This document shows positions 1 to 8,579 of a DNA stretch of 64,000 bases, one piece after another. Location: the NCBI RefSeq assembly GCF_005491425.1, contig NZ_CP028083.1, positions 458,001 through 522,000 on the forward strand, in the 5' to 3' direction. The notes below the pieces were generated by a model, which saw only the letters and a program-made list of their open reading frames with translations, was not told the origin of the DNA and ran no database searches. A program made the position numbers and the translations under genes. Every line of letters starts with the position of its first letter. Position 1 is the stretch's first letter. The DNA comes from Lysinibacillus sp. SGAir0095 (lineage in GTDB: Bacteria; Bacillota; Bacilli; Bacillales_A; Planococcaceae).

Positions 1-135
1 GGAAGAGGGCCTCGAAGAAGAAGACCACGTTATCAGTACCCGTTTTTCCCATTCTTCCCTATTTATCCAGTCTACCCACCGTACTATCGCTACCCATACT
101 ATAACCGACCATACAACAGACCTTATGGCTACTAA
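1..135 (+). CDS. C-terminal end of a Pro/Tyr/Arg-rich protein (5' partial)
   Basis: An open frame enters from the left edge and stops at TAA 133-135, giving at least 44 residues. The visible part starts with an Arg-rich patch (RRRRPRYQYP) and continues as Pro/Tyr/Phe-rich low-complexity sequence ending in NRPYGY. Such aromatic, proline-rich tails occur in small spore-coat or cell-surface proteins of Bacillales, but no domain can be recognised and the start is outside the window. A hairpin with a T-run at 181-212 follows and could end its transcript. The frame is the only one without stops here, so coding is likely; the function is unknown. Confidence 0.6.
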   Translation, partial: GRGPRRRRPRYQYPFFPFFPIYPVYPPYYRYPYYNRPYNRPYGY

Positions 136-176
136 TAGCGGAATCTTAAGGGCTCTGTAAGTCCGTTTTTAACCAA

Positions 177-212
177 CCGGCACATTTCTTTACTAAGAAA
201 TGTGTCTATTTT
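177..212 (+). terminator. Hairpin plus T-run, outlying member of the dispersed repeat family
   Basis: Arms CACATTTCTT (181-190) and AAGAAATGTG (195-204) pair perfectly around a 4-nt loop and are followed by TCTATTTT. The preceding CCGG and the arm sequence resemble the dispersed element found many times from 9.7 to 51 kb. It lies downstream of the partial gene at the left edge. Confidence 0.6.
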
Positions 213-312
213 AAGTGTCATTGAATACTAGAGAGGTATTTTTAGAAGTGTGTTTGAAATAAGAATATAGGAAGAAGATTCAATTCATTATTTTGGGAAG
301 GGGAGACATCAG

Positions 313-747
313 ATGAAGAGATTAATGATTTTATTTGTTACAGTCATGTTTTTAATAGCTTGTTCAGAAACGACGATGAATAATTATCAATTTAGCGGAG
401 AAAGTGAACATTGGGAAGCTGAATACTTTTATAAAGGAACAGAAAAATGGGGAGAAAAAGACGGGAAAAAAACTTATTCGAACGAAGATAGCTATGAGTT
501 TGTTTTAAAATATAAAGGTACTTTAGAAGAATTGTCTTCATTACAAAAACTCGAATATGCTTATGAAACGCTTACTAGTAGTGGCCAAGGCATTAGAGAG
601 TTCACGGAACCACCAACAACATTAACCTTTTCGTCTTCAGGTGGGTCAAAAGGTGGGGCCAAAATTGGCGAAGATGAGGTTATAAAAGTAACTGTAAAAT
701 GGGACGACTTTGAAGAGTCGTTTGAATTGCATAATAATAGACAATAA
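313..747 (+). CDS. Hypothetical lipoprotein
   Basis: 144 residues. The N-terminus has a Lys/Arg pair, a hydrophobic stretch (LMILFVTVMFLIA) and a lipobox ending in Cys17 (LIAC), so it should be exported and lipid-anchored on the outer face of the membrane. The mature part is hydrophilic and rich in Glu, Lys and Tyr, with a Gly/Ser-rich patch near residue 115 and beta-type patterning. The start is ATG with AGGGGAG about 7 nt upstream. It is monocistronic, with its own upstream region. I do not recognise a named family; the lipoprotein call is firm, the role unknown. Confidence 0.7.
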   Translation: MKRLMILFVTVMFLIACSETTMNNYQFSGESEHWEAEYFYKGTEKWGEKDGKKTYSNEDSYEFVLKYKGTLEELSSLQKLEYAYETLTSSGQGIREFTEPPTTLTFSSSGGSKGGAKIGEDEVIKVTVKWDDFEESFELHNNRQ

Positions 748-862
748 ATTTGTTGATCGAGAACGAATTGTTAAGTAGATCGTATAGTGGTTATATGATG
801 CTAGTATTCCCAAACTATTAATTGAGAACAAAAATGAACATGATTTAGTAGAACGATCCATT

Positions 863-1030
863 TCAATTATCCGTTTTTAATAGACCTTTTAATATAAAGG
901 CAAATAACAAAAGACCGAAGAAAGAGCTAATCAAAAATGTGAACGAGAACCAATCAAAAAGGAAGTATAACATTAAAGTTACAGCAATATAGCCAAGTGA
1001 ATAAGCTAAAAGATATTTTGTGTATGCCAC
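863..1030 (-). CDS. Small two-helix membrane protein
   Basis: 55 residues starting at GTG 1030. GGAGGAAG lies 4 nt upstream of this GTG, whereas the longer in-frame ATG at 1048 would place that ribosome site inside the gene, so GTG is preferred. Two hydrophobic segments (about residues 5-24 and 27-48) are followed by a short Lys-rich tail ending KGLLKTDN, which suggests a double-spanning inner membrane protein. An A/T-rich -10-like sequence lies just upstream. No family is recognised; the gene stands alone between two oppositely oriented or unrelated genes. Confidence 0.6.
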   Translation of the reverse strand: MAYTKYLLAYSLGYIAVTLMLYFLFDWFSFTFLISSFFGLLLFAFILKGLLKTDN

Positions 1031-1222
1031 TTTTCTTCCTCCGAACATCGAATTTTCTATATTTTACCATAAACCAGACCATTAATCTTCATTTTTAGTT
1101 AAAGAAGATGAGACTCATCTAAAGCAGATCCATCTCATCTTTTAGTGCTGGCAATATCTTTTATCGATCATTATTAAGAATGTGAAGCTCAAACATAGCT
1201 TCTAAAGAACTAGGCAAAAGAG

Positions 1223-2395
1223 TTAAATCGATAGTAATGCTTCTTTTTTTAGTTCTAGTTTTCGATATACAAGCGCAATCAATAATGCGGGCAGAGTACA
1301 AATAATCATTCCGATAAAGGCATATCGTGGGTCAACTTCGTATAAAAAGCCCCCTAAAATGGTAAACAGTGCCGTGCTCCAGCTAAGTGCAAGCGCTGAA
1401 TACATGCCCTGTGCTCTCGAAACCTGTGCTTGTGGAATGTAGTTGATTAAGTACTTCATAAAAGCGTAATGCCCCATAGCAAACGAGAATGCATGTAACG
1501 TTTGTGAGACGCTGAAAACAATGACATTTGGAAAGGCAAACACGAGTATCCATCGAATAGAAGAACCGATTGCTGCAAATGCCAATAAGGTGCCTACTGA
1601 AAATTTGCTAAATCGTTTATCTGCTATTGAGAAGAAGACGATTTCTGCAATCACGGCAATGTTAATAATGAGACCAATCATATATACGGGTGCATGGATA
1701 TCCTGTAGAAAAATATAGCCATAATTGTAATAAGTGGCATGCGCTGCCTGTAGCAAAACGACAATCGTGAGTACAATACCAAAATGTTTGATCCGGAATA
1801 AATGGTACAAGCCTACTTTTTGTGTTGGGTCTACTTGCGGCTTTTCAGATAAAACATCAGGTGCTTTCATAAAACCAAGACATACAAAACCAATTATTCC
1901 AAGCAAGAGTGCCCAAAAAATTACACCATCTCCCAAGAGTCCTGTGAAAATGGTTAAAATCATGCCGACAGTGACAAACCCTATAGATCCCCATTGACGA
2001 CTTCTTCCATAGTGCTTTAATTGTTTGCTTTGTACAAGAACACTGGCAGCACTATCTAAAGTAGGCATCAAAGCTGGATAAAACAAGTGTAAAAAGATGG
2101 TTGCTATTAGTAAACCGGCAAACGAGCTTGTCGGAATATAACAAAGAAGAGCAACCAGTGTGCCGATTCCAGATAGTTTTAATAAAGTTTTACTGCTAAA
2201 TTTTCCTGATAAAAAAGGAAATGCAAATAATGTGGAGATGCCTCTTGCAATTAAACCGAAACTCATAATCAAGCTAGCTTGTGATACGGTTACTCCTTTT
2301 ATATAAATCATCCACCCTGACCAAAAAGGTAGAAAAATGCCCCATGTCAGAAAAAAACTAAAAAAACGTATACTCATCCAGCGTTGTGCGTTCAT
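1223..2395 (-). CDS. MFS transporter, LacY/HcaT-like (YwbF type)
   Basis: 390 residues from ATG 2395, chosen because AAGGAGG lies 8 nt upstream; the longer frame to 2461 would overlap the divergent promoter. Twelve hydrophobic segments are visible, with an N-terminus (SIRFFSFFLTWGIFLPFWSGWM) and spacing like the oligosaccharide/phenylpropionate permease branch of the major facilitator superfamily; B. subtilis YwbF is a plausible relative. It should move a small solute across the cell membrane by proton symport or export; the substrate cannot be read. It is divergent from a YeiL-like regulator 82 bp away, the likely controller of its expression. Confidence 0.8.
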   Translation of the reverse strand: MNAQRWMSIRFFSFFLTWGIFLPFWSGWMIYIKGVTVSQASLIMSFGLIARGISTLFAFPFLSGKFSSKTLLKLSGIGTLVALLCYIPTSSFAGLLIATIFLHLFYPALMPTLDSAASVLVQSKQLKHYGRSRQWGSIGFVTVGMILTIFTGLLGDGVIFWALLLGIIGFVCLGFMKAPDVLSEKPQVDPTQKVGLYHLFRIKHFGIVLTIVVLLQAAHATYYNYGYIFLQDIHAPVYMIGLIINIAVIAEIVFFSIADKRFSKFSVGTLLAFAAIGSSIRWILVFAFPNVIVFSVSQTLHAFSFAMGHYAFMKYLINYIPQAQVSRAQGMYSALALSWSTALFTILGGFLYEVDPRYAFIGMIICTLPALLIALVYRKLELKKEALLSI

Positions 2396-2417
2396 TCTTA
2401 TTCCTCCTTGTTGAATG

Positions 2418-2429
2418 CATGATATCATG
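2418..2429. promoter_or_regulatory. Perfect palindrome in divergent promoter, candidate operator 1
   Basis: CATGATATCATG is a perfect 12-bp palindrome inside the 82-bp gap between the MFS gene and the YeiL-like regulator. A related palindrome is centred 31 bp away, about three helical turns, so both would lie on the same DNA face. Binding by the adjacent Crp/Fnr-type protein is inferred only. Confidence 0.45.
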
Positions 2430-2447
2430 TAAAGAAATAAGAATAAT

Positions 2448-2461
2448 ATGAGATATCTCAT
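2448..2461. promoter_or_regulatory. Perfect palindrome in divergent promoter, candidate operator 2
   Basis: ATGAGATATCTCAT is a perfect 14-bp palindrome upstream of the regulator start at 2478. It shares ATGA and TATC elements with the palindrome at 2418-2429. The first ATG of the long reading frame lies inside it, another reason to prefer the downstream start of the regulator. Confidence 0.45.
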
Positions 2462-2477
2462 GTTTTCGAGGTGGAAT

Positions 2478-3149
2478 ATGGAAGTTTACAAAGGTGAAAA
2501 GAAAAGAAGGTATTTGGAAAATCACCCCATCGAAGCTCTTTTTGGCTTTCAAGTTGAGGAATTTATGGAAGTACACGAATACCAACGAGATGAATGGATT
2601 ATTCAAGAGGACAGGAGACCGGATTTTTTATTTTATGTTCTAGAAGGAACAGCGAAAATTTATGTAACACATCAAAATGGAAAAGTTTCCTTAATTAATT
2701 TTATCCATGCCGATGATTACATTGGGGAAATGGAATTATTAAATGATGTGTATTATACGAAGGGGATTCAAGCATCAACGAAGACCATTTGTTTTGCACT
2801 TCCATTTAACCGATATCGCAAACAATTAATGGAGGATGCAAAATTTCTACGGGAATTAACCAAATTTTTGAGTGCAAAAGCCACACATAGGGCAGCAAAG
2901 TATTCCCAAAGCCTCGCGTTCCCGCTAGAAAATCGGCTTGCGGATTTTATTTTGCAAACGGCAGATGCAGGGATATATAAGGAGAAACACATAACGGTTT
3001 GTGACTATCTAGGGGTATCCTATCGGCACCTATTGCATGTACTTAAGCAATTTTGCGATAAAAATTACTTGCAAAAGGAAGGACGGAACTATCAAATTAT
3101 CCAACCCGATTCCTTGCATGAACTTGCCGAGGTATTGAAGCATCATTAA
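2478..3149 (+). CDS. Crp/Fnr-family regulator, YeiL-like
   Basis: 223 residues from ATG 2478, preceded by GAGGTGG at 5 nt. An N-terminal cyclic-nucleotide-binding-type beta barrel (about residues 30-125, containing GTAKIYVTHQNGK and DDYIGEMELL) is joined by a long helix to a C-terminal winged helix with a recognition-type motif CDYLGVSYRHLLHVLKQF near residue 180. This is the layout of YeiL-type Crp/Fnr proteins. No Cys cluster for an Fnr-like Fe-S centre is visible. It probably controls the divergent MFS gene and itself through the palindromes in the shared promoter; the ligand is unknown. Confidence 0.8.
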   Translation: MEVYKGEKKRRYLENHPIEALFGFQVEEFMEVHEYQRDEWIIQEDRRPDFLFYVLEGTAKIYVTHQNGKVSLINFIHADDYIGEMELLNDVYYTKGIQASTKTICFALPFNRYRKQLMEDAKFLRELTKFLSAKATHRAAKYSQSLAFPLENRLADFILQTADAGIYKEKHITVCDYLGVSYRHLLHVLKQFCDKNYLQKEGRNYQIIQPDSLHELAEVLKHH

Positions 3150-3385
3150 CTACTCATCAAATTTACTATCGCTTCTTCAACTAACGCGTCTGAGTGGATT
3201 CAACATGACATGAACGCCATTTCTCGTTGCAGTGATTGAACTAACGGACAAGTTAGTTGAAGAGAGTGAAGAGTATGTGAGATATTGAATATTTGTGTTA
3301 ATAATTAGGATTAGGACATCATGAACTAAGAAACAGGTTATTTCTCCTGATGCTGTACAGTTCCTGAAGAGTTAGTATTTAAGTA

Positions 3386-4504
3386 TTACGTGTTTAAGGG
3401 GGCCTTTTTAGTAGTAATTCGCTTTTTTATTTTATCTATTATCAAAGTAATGAGAGGGATGACAAATCCCATGATCAGGGTGTATGGAGCCCAATAAGTA
3501 GAATCCCAGTGAAGCATATACTCAATATCTGGGTATACCACTGTGGAAAAAGCAGCTGTCAAAAGACCCAATGGAATTACCAGAAAACGATAGTTCTTGA
3601 CTTCCAAAATTTGTGCAAATCCAATCACGAAAGCATAGAAATAGAGAGCGGTTTTAAAAAACATGGTTGTAATCCAAAAACCGGCAATTAAAGATTCGAT
3701 TCTCTCAATAATCTTAAATACACTCACCGTCTTGGCAAGAACGTAGGTTGGATACAACTGTCTAGCTGTAGTTGAAGCGCCTAAGACGAGAATGCAAAGC
3801 ACAATAATAATGGAAACTGCAAATGTACCAATAAATGATCCGGCAATAAAATTCCATTTCACTTTGTCCGGACGGTTTATGTGTTTTGGGAAAATTACTA
3901 AAAACAGAACTAACGGAAAACCAGCAGATGCTATGAATGTTAGAATTGATTTTGCATGATTCATGGGACTTGCCTCATTAAAAGGACGTAATCGTTCGAA
4001 ATCCACTTCCGGCAAAATAAAAACGATCAAAGCGAAAAGTAATAAGAAAATCCAAAAGATTAAAAGTTCTCCTGTACGGGCTAATACCTCAAGGCCGGCT
4101 CGTACCACTAAAATAATCAATATGGCCAACGATAGATTCAAAATTTCGAATGGGGTATCCGTCAATATTTGAGTGGTAGTGAAAAAACCATAGTACGACA
4201 AAAGTGTACTGGTCCCGATAAAACCCAAAAAAACATATAACAAACCAATCAACTTTCCGAGGACTTTCCCGTACACATCCTCAAGATATTGGAAGTAGTT
4301 TTTTCTCCCCATAGACCTGCTGCAGACAACGTAAAAGTAGGCTAATCCACAACAAATTATGATACCGATCAGGGATGTTAACCAAGCGTCTTGATTAACC
4401 TCGGCTGCCATGCCAGAAGGAATGATAAGGATGGATGTGCCTATCGTGAATAAAATGGTAAGCACGCTAAGTTGAAAAGGACTGATCCGTACTTTTTCCT
4501 CCAA
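3386..4504 (-). CDS. Spore germinant receptor B subunit (GerAB/GerKB permease family)
   Basis: 372 residues from TTG 4504 with GGGAGG 8 nt upstream. About ten hydrophobic segments and an N-terminal ISPFQLSVLTILFTIGTSIL pattern are typical of the endospore germination permease branch of the APC superfamily. In germinant receptors this subunit sits in the spore inner membrane and carries the ligand-binding pocket. It is the last gene of a four-gene operon (GerA, GerC, small D protein, GerB), an order matching B. subtilis yfkQ-yfkR-yfkS-yfkT. The germinant cannot be predicted. Length is normal for the family. Confidence 0.9.
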   Translation of the reverse strand: MEEKVRISPFQLSVLTILFTIGTSILIIPSGMAAEVNQDAWLTSLIGIIICCGLAYFYVVCSRSMGRKNYFQYLEDVYGKVLGKLIGLLYVFLGFIGTSTLLSYYGFFTTTQILTDTPFEILNLSLAILIILVVRAGLEVLARTGELLIFWIFLLLFALIVFILPEVDFERLRPFNEASPMNHAKSILTFIASAGFPLVLFLVIFPKHINRPDKVKWNFIAGSFIGTFAVSIIIVLCILVLGASTTARQLYPTYVLAKTVSVFKIIERIESLIAGFWITTMFFKTALYFYAFVIGFAQILEVKNYRFLVIPLGLLTAAFSTVVYPDIEYMLHWDSTYWAPYTLIMGFVIPLITLIIDKIKKRITTKKAPLNT

Positions 4505-4528
4505 TGTGTGAACCTCCCTTTTGAACGC

Positions 4529-4750
4529 TTAAGAAAATAATTGGATTAAAGGTTTCATTGTAAATGCGATTAGCTCCAGTGGGTTAGGAATAGATACTTG
4601 ATTGACCTTTGCAATTGTAACTACAGCTGCAAAAACCATAAGGAAAGAGAATATGACAATCTCTCTGGTAAACTTTTCTTTAGCAAGCTGTGGAATCTGG
4701 AATAGGGCAATGATAATGAAAATAAGTAGTACCCCTAGGCTCATTAGCAT
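4529..4750 (-). CDS. Small membrane protein of the germinant receptor operon (D-type subunit, YfkS-like)
   Basis: 73 residues with two hydrophobic segments (about 1-18 and 30-50) separated by a charged stretch KEKFTREI. Its ribosome site GAGGAG overlaps the last codons of the GerC gene, implying translational coupling. Small double-spanning proteins of this size are encoded in many ger operons (D subunits; YfkS in B. subtilis) and are reported to modulate receptor function. Assignment rests on position, size and topology, not on a conserved motif. The gap to the downstream GerB gene is 24 bp. Confidence 0.75.
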   Translation of the reverse strand: MLMSLGVLLIFIIIALFQIPQLAKEKFTREIVIFSFLMVFAAVVTIAKVNQVSIPNPLELIAFTMKPLIQLFS

Positions 4751-4757
4751 GTGTTTT

Positions 4758-5969
4758 CTACTCCTCTAACAATTCATTTTTGAATGGATTTGTAATCGTT
4801 CCAACTCTTCTGATATTTACATCAACATTCACATCGACCTGTATATCTGGGTACATTTCTGTCCAATTTTTTTTAATTTCCTTCCACAATTTTGGGTTGT
4901 TTTTGTGGATTTGGTCTCCAAAGCCGAAAATATCTGATTCATACTCATTTTGGGATTTATTGAGCGCTTTTTTAATGGTATCTTCTATAGCATTATTTAC
5001 TTTTTCTTCAATTTCAGAAAAGACATCTTTACTCATCAGATCTATTGTAGTATTTACTTCGGCTACATTAGCTTCTCCTGATATCTTCACTTCAAAAGAA
5101 GGTGTGTCACTCCCTTGAAAACGAGGAATGATTTCAGCTTTAGTATCAAAAATTTCAACCCCAACCGGTCCATTGTTAATATCAATCACAACAATTGTGT
5201 TTTTGACTTTTCCCTTTACATAGTTCAATCCTTTACTTTCATCTTCACTTAGCCAGCCTACTAGCTTGTTTTTTCGGAAAGCCGCCATGCCGTCAAAAGC
5301 GAGGCGTGCTTTAGGGGCAATTGTCTGAACATTCTCAGCAGAAGCACCTGCCTTCGGATCACCGAAGATTTTAACTGCTGTCAGAATGGGTTGTGTGCCT
5401 TCACTAACTATGTCATCCATAATTTCGTTAATTTTCACCTTTCCGGTAGCTGCCCATGCATCATGTGAAGCTTCTAGTGAATCGAATAACTTACTAGCAG
5501 GGATTTTTTCGATAGAGGTTAGTACCTCCAAAATTTCCTGAGCCTTAGAATCTTTTGAAACGACCAGATAAAAATCAGTTCGCATCGAATGATCTCTTGA
5601 TAAGAAATCGATGGTGTTATAAATATCATCTTTTGCGACCTCTTCTCCAATAACAATCATTCGAAGGTGTGCAAGATATATTTTGCGAGGTGCCTGTTGT
5701 GTTAGTTTCCGTATCGCTTCAAACATAATTTCTCCTGATGCTGTATAAGAAGTAACAGGAGTCGTGTAACCACTACCGCCACCTGTAACAGAGGATGCAA
5801 CTTCCGATGGATTTAGTACTTGTACAGTAACCTTATATTCATCATCTTCCGTTTTGTCGATTCCGAGAGCTACGCCAATGGCTATATCATTTACTTCATT
5901 ACTACCCCAACATCCAGTCAAAGTAGGTAGTAAGAAGGCAATTAGTATAATGAAACGGATTTTTTTCAT
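4758..5969 (-). CDS. Spore germinant receptor C subunit lipoprotein (Ger(x)C family)
   Basis: 403 residues. The signal peptide ends in lipobox LTGC (Cys20 within LPTLTGCWG), and the following DIAIGVALGIDK is the typical first strand of Ger(x)C proteins. The mature protein is three-domain, mixed alpha/beta, and is held on the outer face of the spore inner membrane by its lipid. It lies 7 nt after the GerA gene and directly before the D protein, so all are co-transcribed. The length is usual for GerAC/GerKC proteins. Confidence 0.92.
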   Translation of the reverse strand: MKKIRFIILIAFLLPTLTGCWGSNEVNDIAIGVALGIDKTEDDEYKVTVQVLNPSEVASSVTGGGSGYTTPVTSYTASGEIMFEAIRKLTQQAPRKIYLAHLRMIVIGEEVAKDDIYNTIDFLSRDHSMRTDFYLVVSKDSKAQEILEVLTSIEKIPASKLFDSLEASHDAWAATGKVKINEIMDDIVSEGTQPILTAVKIFGDPKAGASAENVQTIAPKARLAFDGMAAFRKNKLVGWLSEDESKGLNYVKGKVKNTIVVIDINNGPVGVEIFDTKAEIIPRFQGSDTPSFEVKISGEANVAEVNTTIDLMSKDVFSEIEEKVNNAIEDTIKKALNKSQNEYESDIFGFGDQIHKNNPKLWKEIKKNWTEMYPDIQVDVNVDVNIRRVGTITNPFKNELLEE

Positions 5970-5976
5970 AAGGATC

Positions 5977-7584
5977 TCACTGCTTTCTTGTTCCGCGTTC
6001 TGGTTTTGATGGGGGATTGATTTGCTCTCGGATGTTATTATTCTGGCTAATCAGTCGCGGTCGAGAAAACATGGACCATAACGGCATTCGGAAAATGACA
6101 TCTTTTTGATCCTGTAAGATAAAAGGAGCAGCTGGTGTTGTGTAAGGTACCCCAAAAGACCTTAGTGTGCATAAATGTATACAGAGTAGGATAATCCCGA
6201 ACATAATCCCAAATATGCCGAATACTGCCGCTAAGCACATCATACCGAATCGAACGATGCGTACGGATGTAGCTAAATTAATTGCCGGGAAGCAAAAGTT
6301 AGCGATTGCGGTAATCGACACTACAATCACCATTGCGTTTGACACAATTCCAGCTTGAACCGCGGATTGCCCTAAAACTAATGCACCTACAATACTCATC
6401 GCTTGACCAACTGCCCGAGGCATACGAACGCCAGCTTCTCTTAAAATTTCAAATGTGATTTCCATTATTAGAGCTTCAACAAAAGCAGGAAAAGGAATTC
6501 CCTCTCGTTGAGCAGCGATACTAATCAACAATGTCGTTGGTAACATCTCTTGATGATGCGTTAACACCGCAATATAAATAGAAGGGGCTAATAAGGCAAT
6601 GAAAAAGCAAAAAAAACGTAAAAAACGTAATAGAGTAGCGACATCCGCTCGTTGGTAGTAATCCTCACTAGCTTGGAAAAATTCTACCATCAAGCTCGGT
6701 ACGACAATCACAAAAGGTGAACCATCCACTAAGATTGCTACACGGCCTTCTAATAACTTCCCTGCGACAGCATCAGGTCTTTCTGTACTGAAAATTGTAG
6801 GGAAGGGGGTGTAGCCTTCATCTTGAATGAGCTCTTCTACATAACTAGTTTCTAAAATGGCGTCTATATTAATTTTATCTAGGCGTTCATGTACCTCTCT
6901 GACTACATTTTCATTTGCAATTCCTTTAATATAAGCAATCATTACCCTTGTTTTGGTAACCTCGCCGATTTCCTTGGATTCCAGCCAAAAATTCGAACTT
7001 CTAATTCGCCGTCTTAATAACGAAGTGTTCGTGCCAAGTGTTTCTGTAAAACCATCACGAGGTCCTTTAATAAGGGTAGCAGACTGTGGTTCTTCTACAC
7101 CACGCTTCTCGTGCCCAGGAATACTAACAGTAATCGCTTGTGGTTCATCTTTAATCAATAATGCTGCATGGCCAGAAAGGACATTGGTAATCAATTTATC
7201 CAAATCTTTTACTTCTTCTACTTCGCCAACGGTCACTGCATTTTTTTGAATGGCCGTTACGATGCTGGTTCTGTCAGGAGAATTGATATCATTTGGTTTC
7301 AGTTTGTTAATCAAGGAATCCAGTAAATCTTGAAGTGCCGTTGTGTTAACCATTCCATCTGTATAGAGCACTCCAATCGTTACACTATTTTCAGGTCCGA
7401 TGTGCAAAACTCGTATGATCAGATCGGCGCTGTTACCTAGTGTCTTTTTCACTTTAGAAATGTTGTCTTCAAAAGAAGGTAAGAGCATTTCCTTCTTTTG
7501 TTGTTGGTATTGTATAGCCTGTTCATCGTTAGATGTTTCTCGAGAGCTGTTATTTGGTTTACGTTGAAAAAATCTCCCTACCAT
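5977..7584 (-). CDS. Spore germinant receptor A subunit (GerA family)
   Basis: 535 residues, first gene of the receptor operon. A hydrophilic N-terminal half with a GerA core (VMIAYIKGIANENVVREV, and SIFSTERPD near residue 270) precedes four to five membrane segments (about 310-470, including RFLRFFCFFIALLAPSIYIA), then a basic Pro-rich tail. GerA subunits oligomerise in the spore inner membrane and are thought to form the ion channel of the receptor. The ribosome site is weak (GAAGTGAT). Forespore sigma-G control is expected from the family, but I could not place a convincing sigma-G promoter upstream. Confidence 0.92.
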   Translation of the reverse strand: MVGRFFQRKPNNSSRETSNDEQAIQYQQQKKEMLLPSFEDNISKVKKTLGNSADLIIRVLHIGPENSVTIGVLYTDGMVNTTALQDLLDSLINKLKPNDINSPDRTSIVTAIQKNAVTVGEVEEVKDLDKLITNVLSGHAALLIKDEPQAITVSIPGHEKRGVEEPQSATLIKGPRDGFTETLGTNTSLLRRRIRSSNFWLESKEIGEVTKTRVMIAYIKGIANENVVREVHERLDKINIDAILETSYVEELIQDEGYTPFPTIFSTERPDAVAGKLLEGRVAILVDGSPFVIVVPSLMVEFFQASEDYYQRADVATLLRFLRFFCFFIALLAPSIYIAVLTHHQEMLPTTLLISIAAQREGIPFPAFVEALIMEITFEILREAGVRMPRAVGQAMSIVGALVLGQSAVQAGIVSNAMVIVVSITAIANFCFPAINLATSVRIVRFGMMCLAAVFGIFGIMFGIILLCIHLCTLRSFGVPYTTPAAPFILQDQKDVIFRMPLWSMFSRPRLISQNNNIREQINPPSKPERGTRKQ

Positions 7585-7991
7585 TAAGTAATATCACTTC
7601 TTCCGTTCCTTTTTCTTTATCGTTCAGTGAGTAATGTAAAATTAAATAACTATATTATTTAAGAACTTTTAGAAGTTTCGATGGATTTGTGGAAAAGCAG
7701 CCTTCAATTCCTTTGATAGCCAATCTCCCTTTTTTAGAGTTTCCTTGGTTACGTTGCTAATGTTTATATTTTGTGTCTTAAAATGTATTTTATTCAAGAG
7801 AGTGCTTTTTTCCATTAAAGGTCAAGAGTGTGGTGGAACAGCCCTTCTAATAGGCTTTAGCACTACTGTATTTGTTACTTCAACAACGATAGAAAACTGA
7901 CACTTATAGCATCTATGCAAATATTTGATATATATTTTTACATAATATTACAAAAATGAGGAGCTTGATTAAAATAAAGTTTTTCTTAAAT
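7585..7991. other. Intergenic region between germination operon and sigma gene
   Basis: About 400 bp without a credible gene. It must hold the leftward promoter of the germination operon and leads into the ECF promoter of the sigma gene. It is A/T-rich; short reading frames have no ribosome sites. I see no repeat or strong hairpin. Confidence 0.6.
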
Positions 7992-8020
7992 TGAACCTAT
8001 TATGATTTGGCAATCGTCTA
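7992..8020 (+). promoter_or_regulatory. Candidate ECF-type autoregulatory promoter
   Basis: TGAACC (7992-7997) and CGTCTA (8015-8020) are separated by 17 bp, close to the AAC ... CGTC pattern of promoters read by Bacillus ECF sigma factors such as SigM, SigX and SigV. It lies 40 bp before the sigma gene, so autoregulation is likely. This is inferred from sequence only. Confidence 0.5.
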
Positions 8021-8060
8021 ATAGCAGAATTTAAAGTAGGTTGAAAGAGAGGGTAGCCCT

Positions 8061-8579
8061 TTGGACAAAGAAGAAAAGGATTTCTTATTAGAAAAAATAA
8101 TGATTGAATATGGTCATGAGCTGGTGCGATTGGCATTTACTTATGTCAAAGATGCAGGAATTGCGAAGGATATGGTTCAAAATACGTTTATTAAATGTTA
8201 CAAAAACCTGGGATCGTTTCGATTTGATGCACAAATCAAAACCTGGCTCTATCGGATCACCATTAACGAATGCAAGGATTATCTAAAAAGTTGGAATTAC
8301 AAAAAGGTACAAGTAAGAAGTTTTATAAGTGAAACGGCAAAATCAGTTTTACCATCAACCGAAAAAACAGTAATCGATAAATATAATAACGATGAAATAA
8401 AAGAGAATATCCTCTCGCTTCCGAAGTTGTACCGGGAAGTGATTTATCTCTACTACTATGAATCATTGAAAACAGAAGAGATTGCTAAGGTTTTAGATAT
8501 TTCGGTGAATACTGTGAAAACTCGATTAAGAAGAGCAAAGCAAAGATTAGAGTCGAAGATAAAGGAGGCACAAGTTTAA
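8061..8579 (+). CDS. ECF-type RNA polymerase sigma factor
   Basis: 172 residues from TTG 8061. Region 2 (about residues 12-78) shows KDMVQNTFIKCYKNLGSF and TWLYRITINECKDYL, the core-binding and -10 recognition helices. Region 4 (about 112-165) ends in a helix-turn-helix EEIAKVLDISVNTVKTRLRRA that reads the -35 element. No region 1 or 3 is present, as in group 4 sigma factors. Its stop overlaps the start of the next gene (TAATG), coupling it to a membrane protein that is probably its anti-sigma factor. An ECF-like promoter lies just upstream. Confidence 0.92.
   Translation: MDKEEKDFLLEKIMIEYGHELVRLAFTYVKDAGIAKDMVQNTFIKCYKNLGSFRFDAQIKTWLYRITINECKDYLKSWNYKKVQVRSFISETAKSVLPSTEKTVIDKYNNDEIKENILSLPKLYREVIYLYYYESLKTEEIAKVLDISVNTVKTRLRRAKQRLESKIKEAQV

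Noticed and set aside
6047-7249. Frames inside the GerA gene on both strands
   Set aside because: Shadows of the GerA coding sequence without ribosome sites.
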